A stretch of 64,000 bases of DNA from Gordionus sp. m RMFG-2023 (lineage: Eukaryota > Nematomorpha > Gordioida > Chordodea > Parachordodidae): the NCBI RefSeq assembly GCF_954871325.1, contig NC_088778.1, positions 13,091,882 through 13,155,881 of the forward strand, written 5' to 3'. Under the pieces are notes generated by a model. It was not told where the DNA came from, did not search any database, and saw only the letters and a program-made list of their open reading frames with translations. Of this stretch, positions 25,241 through 35,570 are shown piece after piece. A program made the position numbers and the translations under genes. The stretch's first letter is position 1; the number at the start of each line of letters is the position of its first letter.

Positions 25241-26557
25241 CATAGGCGTAGCCAGGATTTTCATGAGGGGGGGGGGATTAAAAAATTACTGGGGCCGGGT
25301 TACTTTAGTCTATATATAGTCATAAAATATTTTTACAAATTTTAATAAAAAAAAATAAGCCTGGAACAAATATGAAATATATTTTTATTAGTTTATATAA
25401 AATAAAAATATAATAAATTACTTGTATTGTTTATACCTTAATATAAAAGCATGGTAATAATTTATTCCAAACAATTATAAGAAATTTATTTATAAAAAGT
25501 AAGTAGACATATAGTTGATTTTACTCTATTATATAGAATTAGTTATAAAATACTAGGTAAAATTCCACTTCAGACATATTTGACAATAAGAGAATATATT
25601 ACAGTTAATATTTTAACAAATTTTACTAATCAATGCTCTTGATATTAAATATAGCAACAATTTGCATTCAATTATTTAACGCCATCTATTTATTTTAAGT
25701 AAAAATGATATTTAAATTTAATCTTCATATTATTCATCCCACAATGTCTTTAAAAGATATTTTCTGATGTCCTTTATAGTGATGACGTTTCACGATGATG
25801 ACGTGTGACATTAAAGAAATGATATGTTGTCAATAATTATATTTTATATATATATATAGAGATACATTGTATATGCATATGGGAATATTATTCATACAAT
25901 AAAAGATAATCTTTATCATCTTTATGATCAATTACTAGATAATTAGTACACTTATCAATATTTTGTAGTTTTCTGTAAAATATATAATTCGCTATATTGG
26001 TAATTACTTGATTGTCATTTGATAATTAGATATACTGTAAATCTACAACATATAATATTCCACTGATTGTATTGTGCTTTAATATTTTTTTAATTTATGA
26101 CTTAATTTTATCAATAGTTTTATAATTATATTTTACTTTTATTAAGATAAATAAATTAAATACTCACTTTATAAAAAATTATATTTGATATATTATATTA
26201 TTTAGTAATTTTATGGATCTATTATTAATAATTATAATACATTTCACTTCTGTCTTAAGACTTATTTTTGGCTTATATTCCATTTATTAAAAAACATTTT
26301 TGGTTCATTTTACATATTTATAAATTTATTTTCCCAAAAATCTATAAATTATAATGAATAGTTTTATAAAAAAATATCAACTTACATTCTTTTTTTTTAA
26401 TTATTAGTTAAGATATATGCATACATATTTGAGGGTCAGGGAGTGGGGGGAGGACTAAGGGGGATATTTTTTATTAGCTAAAAATGATATTTACAAAAAG
26501 TGATAAATTTCTGAAGGGGGGGAATTTCCCCTTGCCCCCCCCCTGGCTACCCCTATG
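25241..26557. mobile_element. hAT-like non-autonomous element with G-run ends
   Basis: Left end CATAGGCGTAGCCAGG followed by a G9 run; the right end is its inverse (CCTGGCTACCCCTATG) preceded by a run of C. Flanking 8-mers gggttaag (25233-25240) and aggttaag (26558-26565) match at 7 of 8. The interior is AT-rich with no coding capacity. It contains short repeats such as GATGATGACGTGTGAC. The GGCGTAGCCAGG end is typical of hAT families in animals. Confidence 0.8.
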
Positions 26558-26565
26558 AGGTTAAG

Positions 26566-27641
26566 GATTAACCCTAAGTTTATGGGCCACATTAGTGATT
26601 AGCTTAGGGTTATGCAATAAAGATAAGTGTTCGTGTTTATATTAAATCAGGGTTCTATACTGACAATAAAAATACGAAAAATATTCGAATATTTCATGAA
26701 GTTGTCACCTGCCAATGTCACGTTCCCTATTATTGGGTCATATCTGACAGGTCACGGAATTTTTGTCAGAATATTAATCGTCTATTTTTCAAGTCTCTGA
26801 AATATGGAATAGGATTGTTAGACAAATATGGGTTAGAAATAATTAAAGGCTTTAGAAAAATAAATTAGGTTAGGGCTAAGATATAATATAAATGGTTTTT
26901 AATAAAATTTATTTGTTTTATTTATAATGTAATCATCAGAAGATCAGCAGTTTTAACTACGATTTCTATGAGTTGGACCATAATTGTATTAGCTAATCGT
27001 TAAAAAAGATAATTATGCTGGCCTAATAAACACTAATTTAACACACATGGTCACTAACACCTTAAGAATGTTCAGAAATGAAATGTATAATCTCATCAAA
27101 GTCCTCTGTAAAAAAAGGAGAACTGGTGACCACAAGGAGGGATTCTACCCCGCCAGCAGATTTTCCTTAAAATCTTGGGATCTCATTTTCTAGAATTCAC
27201 TCTTCTGAGATTTTAAATTTTGTCATAGAAAATTTATAATTATTTCCAATACGATATTCATTATTTATTAATATAAACTATTACTTTAATTATATATTTA
27301 AAAAACCAGAGATCTTATATTAGGACTGTGTTGTGAAGCAAAATTTTCTGGTCCAAGCTAAAAAAACTGATGTGAGATAGAGAAATATAATCAGCAAAAT
27401 ATTTTGATTTTTTCTTAAATTTTTTATCTAAGATGTGTATAATAAAAAAATTATGTAATATTTTTAATAGTATTTGCTTAATTTATGAATTATTTATAAT
27501 TATTTTAAAATAGATTTATAAACTAGAGAATATTATTTATTGTAAAGAGCTAAAATTAGCGAATATTTATAATTATTTTCTAGAAAAGTTCAATTAATGC
27601 TTGTTTCATTCTATATAGGATATAAAACTAGATATTATTTG
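26566..27641. other. AT-rich stretch without a gene
   Basis: Nothing recognised apart from a GC-richer patch at 27115-27175 with no open frame of note. Confidence 0.45.
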
Positions 27642-27900
27642 CAGAGACCTGCAAGCCCGGCCCTAAACCCGACCGGGCCGTATTTTAATTTTTTTAAATA
27701 AATACAAGCCGGGCAGGGCCGGGCCGGGCCTGAATTTATTTTAAAAAAAAACCCGGCAGGTCTGTATATTTTAAAACCAAATATTTGAAAACGCAATTAT
27801 TAGCTATAAAAATCAAAAATAAATAAAATATATTTTAAAAAATCCGGGCCGGGAATTTTTTTTTAAAAAAAACCCGGGCCGGGCGATTTGGGTCATTATT
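27642..27900. mobile_element. CCGGGCC-rich MITE, left end intact
   Basis: Begins CAGAGACCTGCAAGCCCGG and continues with CCCTAAACCC and repeated GGGCCGGGCC words split by A/T runs. No matching right terminus was found, so it is truncated. Same family as 8090-8336 and 37483-37710. Confidence 0.6.
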
Positions 27901-27904
27901 ATAA

Positions 27905-29045
27905 GTAAATCTTGAAAAATAATTCCCCGAGAAAAATTTCCCACAGAAAATAATTTTCAGAAAAAAAAATTAACGTTATAGATCCTAAATTATTTTTTTT
28001 TAAATTAATAAAATAGGAGAATTAGAAGTCTGGGGCAGATTTTTGGACCAAAAGCCCGCCCATCCAATGTTTTAAAAAAAATTTAACTCGCCCGCCCAGC
28101 TCACCCATAGTTTTAAAATAATATATACCCGCCCGCCCCGCCCATTTGCTAAAATTTTTTACCCGCCCGCCCATTATTTATAAAAAAAATTTTAACCCAA
28201 GTCCGCTTATAAAATTTAATTATGGTCATTCTTTCATTTTTTTAAGCATCTAATAAAAATATTTCAGCATTACACCTCTACAAAAAGTTTATAATTTAGG
28301 AAATTAATATAAGTATATAAATAATCAATGTAAATTATGGACAATTAATTTGATCAAATTGAATATTTACGGAAAAAAATATAAATGTAAAATTAATATT
28401 ATATGTAATTATAATGCAAAAATAATAATGAATCGACATTTTCTGGATTCTAACACGTTCTTCTTTGTTCTAAAAATCTTCCAGCAATGCTAAATCCGCG
28501 TTCGGAAGAAGCACTAGAAAAGTATTCCCATAAAAGGAAATTTTTAATAGACAAAAATGTTTATTTATTCTAAGAAAAAAGTTTTATTGTTGTGTTTATT
28601 ACATAATATAGTTAGGTAAATGTTCTTCACTTAAAAAAAACGATTGGTACAATAAAAAAAGAAATATTGTTATAGATCATTTACAATTATTTTTTTTAGT
28701 TTGTTTTTGAACAAAAATTTTAAATTTCCTTAACCCGCCCGCCCATTGTTTAAATTTCTTAACCCGCCCGCCCAGCCCGCCCATAGTTTCAAATTTTTTA
28801 ACCAGCCCGCCTGCCCATTCTTGAAAAATTTCGCCCATATAAAAGGACGGGCATGGCTGGCGGGCCGAAACTCAGCCCAATGCAGACCTCTAGAAGAAAT
28901 TCCCTTAAACATACTCACCAAATGTTTACCCCCGTAATAAAATATTTAAAAATTTGGGTAAATCTATAAAATAAAAAAATTCCTGGGAATTATATTCCTA
29001 GAAAAGATTTCCCAAATAAAATTCTTAAACAAAATTATGGGTAAT
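27905..29045. repeat. Dispersed ATTCCC-type repeat, interrupted by a hAT
   Basis: The two halves (27905-28022 and 28893-29045) rich in AATTCCC and GGGAATT words become one continuous repeat when the hAT at 28023-28892 is skipped. The joined sequence resembles the uninterrupted copy at 55970-56215 (shared TTAATAAAATAGGAGA, ATTCCC and AAATAAAATATTTAAAAA). Another relative lies at 31960-32230. Function and origin unknown. Confidence 0.65.
28023..28892 (-). mobile_element. Deleted hAT element retaining the transposase dimerisation motif
   Basis: Ends TAGAAGTCTGGGGC and, inverted, TAGAGGTCTGCATTGGGC. Flanking 8-mers aggagaat and gaagaaat match at 6 of 8. Both subterminal regions are made of CCCGCCCGCCCA words. 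In the middle (28430-28530, minus strand) a remnant reads EYFSSASSERGFSIAGRFLE then QRRTC, the classic C-terminal hAT dimerisation signature. The rest of the transposase is gone. The two 63-codon ORFs at 28730-28937 are read from the GC-rich end and are not genes. Confidence 0.85.
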
Positions 29046-30924
29046 TGATATTAAAAACTACATAATTTTTTAAAATGCTATGATTAACCCTAAACCATAT
29101 AATGGGTAACGTTATTGTCTTATCCCAAACCTAATTTTAGTAAAATATTAGCCAAAAATTTAATATAAAATAAACGAATGTTTAACTATTTCATAAGGGA
29201 GATTAGGGTTAGATAAACGCCAGGGCTTGGCAAACCACTTAATCTCATTTTAAAATTAAATAGATTAGAAGGTTTCTATTTTATCCGAATATAGTAAGTA
29301 TGCATCTATAGACAAAAAATTTTTGATGTAATTATTAAAAATTTTATTTAGGAAATAAAATTAGTTAAAATTCAAAAGATTTTTATATGACAATTTTTAT
29401 ATGACAATTTTTATATGACAGAATAATTATAATTATAATCCTAAATTTTATATCATAGATTTAACCCTATTTTATAATTTGAGAAAGTTTCATTAGTATT
29501 TATTTTGTCTAGATATTATTCCAATCATGATTAGTCAATTTAGAGCTAGCGGGGATTGATAAACCATACACGTCAATTATGGCAGTTAATATTAAAAAAA
29601 ATATTACAAAATCTTGGAAAGAAATTTCATGGCTGTGTATTTCGAATTTATGCTAAGAAATCATAATCTCTCCTTACCTTATTTTTAATGTTTATTAAAT
29701 TCAAAATTAAGTTTTAATTATTATATTAGCTTCAATTTAAAAGTATTATTATATTTTGAACAATAAAATTATTCTATACGTATCATTATTAATAAAAAAA
29801 ATGCTTTTAAATTCATTATAGCCAAAAAAAACTAATTGATTAGGAAGCCCCTTGCAGTGTTTGCCTAACCCGCTATTAGGGGTTGTTGGGCAAAATTTCA
29901 ACTTTTGCAAGAATAAAATATGATTATATTTTTATAAATATTTATAAGGCATTTTTATAGAGTATAGTTATAGCTATCGATTCATATATAGTTCTTTATA
30001 TTATCTAAAAATAACACAGGAGATATAGCCGATTTTGCAAATATCGGTTCTACTAGCCCCAGTTTCCCCTACCCCTAACTTAAATTACCTTCTAGATACT
30101 AGTTTCTGTGATATTAAGCAAAATATTATCAAAAGTTAACATTTAATTGTTATAGTCAGGCCCGGATTTTCCATTGTTTTAAATTTTTAGGATCGGACCG
30201 AATTATTTTAAAATCATAGCCTTTTAGCCCTGATCGGGAGGTCTCTTCTTTAAATTAATCTAAATCTAAAATTTGTCTTTTAAATTCACCCCTCGAAGTT
30301 TCGAGGTTTCAAGTAATTATGAGAAAATTAAATAAATTTTTGTTCTATTCCCAACTTATAGATATTTATTGGAAAATATTTTAAAGGCTTATAATGACTG
30401 GAAGAAATTTTATAAAAAATACCTTCATTTTTTCTTTTAAAAAAAATATATTTACAATTTTACAAATTTTTAGATTCTAATTTGTTTTAATTATGGAATT
30501 ATCATTTCCAAGAAGTTTGTTTTAAATGTCAAATTGAGATATTTCAATTGTAGATTTTCACATCTATTTAAATATTTTTTATGCTATCGCTGCTAAATTA
30601 TTAAATATCAAAACTAACATCAAATTTATCGAGTCTCATATGATAAAATTACTTATTTAATCGCTCAGAATTAAAACTGATACACTCCTTAAATGTTGAG
30701 AATACTCAAAGCTCAGAAAAAACTATTGAATGTCCGGAATTATTTCTCAATGCTCAGATATAAAACGGAATTGTCCAAAATATGGATATTCAATTTAAAA
30801 GAAAAATTGTTTAGAAAAAGATCTGGAGTAATAAAATTAATTTTCCTATTGATTTTAAGAAAATAGTTATAATTAGCAAGCATCTATATATAACTTTGCC
30901 GTTTTTTCCCCGATATTGACTTCG
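29046..30924. other. AT-rich stretch without a gene
   Basis: No exon recognised. Contains a short tandem TTTTTATATGACAA triplet at 29384-29421. An isolated hAT-like end word (CAGGCCCGGATTTTCC) lies at about 30156, without a partner. Confidence 0.45.
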
Positions 30925-31212
30925 TATTAATAAATTCGCTATATATTATTTGCACAATAGTTTTGGCTATATTATCTTCGCGATTTAGGTTTCTACTTCT
31001 CTGAGATTTTCTGTATTATATATTAGCGATAAAAGTTTCGTTATTATATTAGCTCTAGGAGATCTCGATAAAATTTCTGCTAGAGAAAATTCTCAATATG
31101 GTCTTCGCTGAATAGCATACGAATCTGGATTCGCGGCAAAAGTTTATCTATAAAATCAATTCACTATAATAAACATTCGAAATAAAAGTTTGGCGAAAAT
31201 TTTTTTTGTGAT
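30925..31212. repeat. Decayed copy of the CGCGAA tandem array
   Basis: Words TTCGCTATATATTA, TTGGCTATATTATC and TTCGCGATTTAGGT follow each other in 14-bp steps, and TAGCGATAAAAGTTTCG and TTCGCGGCAAAAGTT occur further on. Spacing and words are those of the arrays at 42722-43315 and 53150-53795, heavily mutated. Confidence 0.65.
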
Positions 31213-31485
31213 AAGTTTCGCTATCTTTATTGTTAGTTGAATTTTAATATAAATTTGATTTCAACTTGAGATTTATTTAAGTATAGAAATTATAAAAGAT
31301 TTAACTATATATAAATGAACTTTTATAAAAAATATTTGGTATTTTTAGGGAAAATTTGATCAATCTATCTTCTATATTTTGCTCAAAATTTTTTAAAGAT
31401 TAAAGCAATGAGAATTTTAACAAATAAGTTTATTATGATTTATTGATCAAGATATCACTATCAAAAAAATGGAGGTACTTCCTCC

Positions 31486-31818
31486 TAGTGATCTGCATCG
31501 GGCCTAATTTTTCCCGGCCCAGTCCGAAATTTTTTTTAAAAAGTTTTGCCAGCCCGGCCCAGCCCGATTTTATTTAAATATAGAAATTAATTTATATAAT
31601 TAGTCAAAATAAAAGACATATGTTATATAGCGTCTATTTTTATAAATAAAATCAAATATTTATATTTTACATAAAAAATTCAATATAAAATTGATAAATC
31701 TAAATATATTTTTAAAAAAATTTCTAAGGCCCGACCCAACCTGGTTCAAACCCGATTTTTAAAAAAATTAAGGGCGTACGGGCCGGGTAGAGGTTGGGCC
31801 TATTTTTGCAGATCTCTA
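31486..31818. mobile_element. hAT-type MITE (TAGTGATCTGCA family), 333 bp
   Basis: Ends TAGTGATCTGCATCGGGCC and, inverted, TAGAGATCTGCAAAAATAGG. Flanking 8-mers cttcctcc and ctccctcg match at 6 of 8. Internal CCCGGCCCAG words and A/T runs, no coding capacity. Relatives lie at 56736-57094 and 60442-60775. Confidence 0.82.
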
Positions 31819-31959
31819 CTCCCTCGCCCCCCCCCCTGTTTTTATTGAAATCATAATATACAAAAAGATATATTTATATTTATTTTTACCAATTTTCTAA
31901 ATTCGAAAAAAATTGCAATTTAAATTATACATCTTCACTGAGATAATATTTTAAGAAAT

Positions 31960-32235
31960 TATTTCATTTATTTTGGCCGTGGGGTTATTTTTGATATTTA
32001 AAAAAAATTATTAGTGTCGCTTTTTTTCCGGAAAATTATATACACTTTATATTTTTTAAAATCGAAAAATGGAGAATTTATATCCGGGGAAAATTTTTTC
32101 GAGGATTATTTTCTGTGGAATTTTTCGGGGAATTATATTCCTGGTTTTTTTTTCCTGGAAACTATTTACGGAGGAATTTTTTATCTGGAATATTTTCAGA
32201 GAATTATATTTTGGAAATTTTTTCCCGCTTACCAT
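31960..32235. repeat. Dispersed ATTCCC-type repeat, inverted copy
   Basis: Rich in GGAATTTTT, GGGGAATTATATTCC and TTTCCGGAAAATTATA words, like the repeats at 27905-29045 and 55970-56215. The two overlapping ORFs here (32014-32396) are products of the repeat composition and are not genes. Confidence 0.5.
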
Positions 32236-32843
32236 TATATGTGGTTAGGCCTAAAACGAATTATTTGTTAATCGAAATTCAATATAATTCGTATTTTACT
32301 ATACGAATAGCACAATTTTCAAATTTCGAATCGAATAATTGTGCTATTCGTATTATTCAAAATTATTTATTTATAAATATTCTATATTTTTCGTAAATAT
32401 TTTATTTTAAGTATAATAAAAATGAAGTAATTAAATTTTCCTAGTGGAACCTTTCGTTTTATTTTATTTTATTTCTTATTATCAAATCATACATAATTTA
32501 TATTTTCTGATAAAGTTGTGGAAAGGGAAACGTCCCAACAAATAAACTAAAATATAATTATTTTATTTTATGGTTTCTTTTTAATCATTTTTGGTGTTAT
32601 GAGTTATGACAAGTCGTTAATCGAACATTTAAATTCATTTGATCTCATTTTTATAAACCCTATCAGCGCGATTGTGAAAATAGAAAATTATTATAACTTA
32701 ACAAATATTCATACTATAATATCAACACTATCAGATCCTAAACTAAAAATGGAATTTTTTTAACAACTACCAACATCATATAAGTAGTTACAACAACTCT
32801 ATTAGAAAAATTTAGTCATTATATACTATATAATGACTACAAA

Positions 32844-33119
32844 GTGAAATATAATATCAATACAACATCAGTTAGCGCAATAGTACAGTTGAACATGGAT
32901 AGAATTTTCAAACAAAATAACATCGCATCAATATGTGAGGTGGAAGCATATCTTAATGAATTAAGAATCAGTTCTAATAAAAGTCCGCTAAAATGGTGGA
33001 GATTGCATAGAGATCGTTTTCTTGTGTTATCAAAACTGGCAACTGATATATTGTATATTCAGGGATCTTCTGCTTCATGTGAGCGGTTATTCTCAATAGG
33101 AACAATTATGATAATGTAA
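32844..33119 (+). pseudogene. hAT transposase C-terminal fragment
   Basis: Contains PLKWWRLHRDRFLVLSKLAT then DILYIQGSSASCERLFSIGT, the WW..H...FP.L..LA...L.IP.SSA..ERLFS dimerisation signature of hAT transposases. Ends abruptly where the LINE begins. Confidence 0.85.
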
Positions 33120-33120
33120 A

Positions 33121-35445
33121 ATGAAGGGGGAAGACTAATGAAGATAAAACTCTGCATTAGTCAATCAATATTACACATCCTTTCAGTATATGCTCCTCAA
33201 ACGGCAAAGAAGAAGAGAGAGATGACTTTAGAGCTATCCTTGATGAAGCTGTAATGGAAATCCCTAAGGATGACTTAGTCATAATAGGTGGTGACTTAAA
33301 TGCGCATGTGGGAAAAGCAAGAGATAGCTACAAAAGGCATCATGGTGGTTTTGGATACGGAGAAAGAAATGATGAAGGAAAGCATGTATTGAAATTTTCG
33401 CAAGCCTTCGACCTTGCCTTAACCAACAACTATAGGAAAAAAGACAGTCATTTAATAACATATGAAAGTGGTACAAGGAAAACACAGATAGATTACATGC
33501 TAATCTGGTGCAGAAGATTAAAAGATGTAATAGACTGCAAAGTCATCCCAGGAGAAGATATAGCCGCGCAACACAAGCTACTAGTCATGGATTTTCACAT
33601 CACAAATAAATCCACTCAAAACAAGATAAAACTGGAACCATGCATCAAATGGGGTAAATTAAAAATAATGACAGATGTCTATGCAATCAATGCAAACATT
33701 GAAACAATAGATTCCTCACAAGTCAGTGAAAAAATGTGGACAGACCTTTCATCCAGATTAATAGACACTGCCAAGTGGTGGAATGAAAAGGTACAAACCA
33801 TTATACAGGAGAAAAAAGCCCTTTATAAAATATGGTACAAATCCAAAAACCCAGATGACAAGACAAGATACAAAAAATCTAAGAGAATAGCTAAAGGCGG
33901 TGGCTAGGACCAAATCTATGCATACGATGACATGTATGAAGAACTACATACCAAAGAAGGGCAAAATAAAATATACAGATTAGCCAAACAGCGAGAAAAG
34001 AATTCTAGGGATATAAATGGAGCTCCGAAAGTAATCAAAAATAAAGATGGGAAATTGATAATAAAGGAATAAGAGATAATAAATAGATGGAAAGAATATT
34101 TTCAGGAGCTTCTCAACTTTAATCCCCACATACTACATCTAGATGAACACTCCCCATGTCAAAACCTTGTACAACCAATAACAGAACAAGAAATAATCAC
34201 ATGCCTCAAGCATATGAAAAACAACAAGGCTAGAGGTCCAGATGATATTCTAATAGAAAGCCTTAACGCACTAGGAGATGATGGAATACATCTCCTCACT
34301 AATCTGTACAAAAAAAACTGTGAAATGAAGAGATCCCTCAAAAATGAAGGCAGATCTATCTAGTTCCTATCTTAAAAAATAAAGGGGATCCACACAATTG
34401 TCATAATTACAGGGGCATAAAACTAATGTCACACTGTCTTAAACTCTACGAAAAAAATAGTAGAAAAAAAGGTTAAGAGACATAATCGAAATAGGAGAGA
34501 CTCAATTTGGCTTTATGCCTGGAAGATCAACATCTGATTTAGGCAAATGAGTGAAAAATACAGGGAAAAAAACAAAAAGCTACACTTGGTCTTTCTCTAT
34601 CTAGATAAGGTCTTCAATAGAATCCCAAGAAAACTTATCTGGTGGGCGCTACGCCACAAAAAGATTCCCGAAAAATATATAAGAATAATACAGGATATGT
34701 ATATGGGCATACAACAATGGTCAGTAGCACAACAGGTACTTCAGCAGGCTTCACAATAGCCAAAAGAGTTCATCAAGGGTCGACTCTCAGCCCACTTCTC
34801 TTCATTACAATAATAGATGTATTAGCACAATCTATACCTCAAACAGTCCCGTGGAATATGATATTTGCAGATGATATTGTGATACTTGCCGAATCCAAGG
34901 ATGAAATGAAAGAAAGATTAGTGAGTTGGATAAATATCCTAGAAAAGCACGGACTAAAAGTAAATAGAGAAAAGACGGAGTATATGGTGATAGGAGGAGA
35001 TGAAACAGAGAGTATTGATATAAATGAATGGCAGATATCGCAATTGAAAGCTGCAAATTTTTGGGCTTCACTATAGAAACAAACGGCACAATAGAAAAAG
35101 AGATAAAGATTAAAATTAATCAAGGCTGGTTAAAGTGGAGATCTTTATCTGGAGTGCTATTTGACAAAAGAATCCCACACAAATTAAAGGGAAAAATTTA
35201 CAGTTCCATAGTACAACCAACTATTCTATATAGTTCGGAAACATGGCCAACCAAGGAATCAGACGAAGATCTACATAGGAAATAAGGTTGAGAGTTTGGA
35301 AGTGATGGGCAAACTTAAAAGAGGAGGGGCCATAAAGTTAGAGCCAATATAAAGAAGTATAAATTAGATAAAAGAGATTGTATGAATAACATAAAGTGGA
35401 GAGAGATGTTGAAGGAGCTTACCACCAGAAAAGGTGAAAGCTAAA
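33121..35445 (+). mobile_element. RTE-clade LINE, about 2.3 kb, 5'-truncated and decayed
   Basis: Plus-strand copy of an RTE family. It begins in the endonuclease (YAPQTAKKK at about 33190), continues with DDLVIIGGDLNAHVGKA, HHGGFGYGERNDEGKH and SHLITYESGTRKTQIDYML (33254-33907), then reverse transcriptase pieces (YRGIKLM near 34410, LYLDKVFNRIPRKLIWWALR at 34590-34650, GSTLSPLLF near 34780). The catalytic FADD lies at 34864-34875. The C-terminal region has FLGFTIETNG and SSETWPTKES (35070-35250). The 217-codon endonuclease ORF is long, but downstream frames are broken several times. Less decayed than the copy at 10530-13620 and of a different subfamily. Confidence 0.88.
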
Positions 35446-35570
35446 GAGAAAAAAAATATTTTTTTTATATTTAGAAAAATTTTGAATCGAATCGAATAAT
35501 GATTTTATTGTATGAATACGAAGAGCGCAATTATTCGATTCGATTTGCTTTTTGTAGGCCTATAAGTGGT

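Larger units (their letters stand above)
32246..35562 (+). mobile_element. hAT transposon split by an RTE LINE
   Basis: Ends TAGGCCTAAAACGAATTATT and, inverted, TAGGCCTACAAAAAGC; both ends are followed by repeats of ATTCG words. Flanking 8-mers tatgtggt (32238-32245) and taagtggt (35563-35570) match at 7 of 8. Inside, plus-strand hAT transposase remains (32844-33119) are followed directly by an RTE LINE (33121-35445), so the LINE landed in the hAT. The hAT is otherwise deleted. Confidence 0.82.

Noticed and set aside
28730-28937. Two 63-codon ORFs on opposite strands rich in Pro, Ala and Gly
   Set aside because: Both are read from the CCCGCCC-rich terminus of the hAT element.
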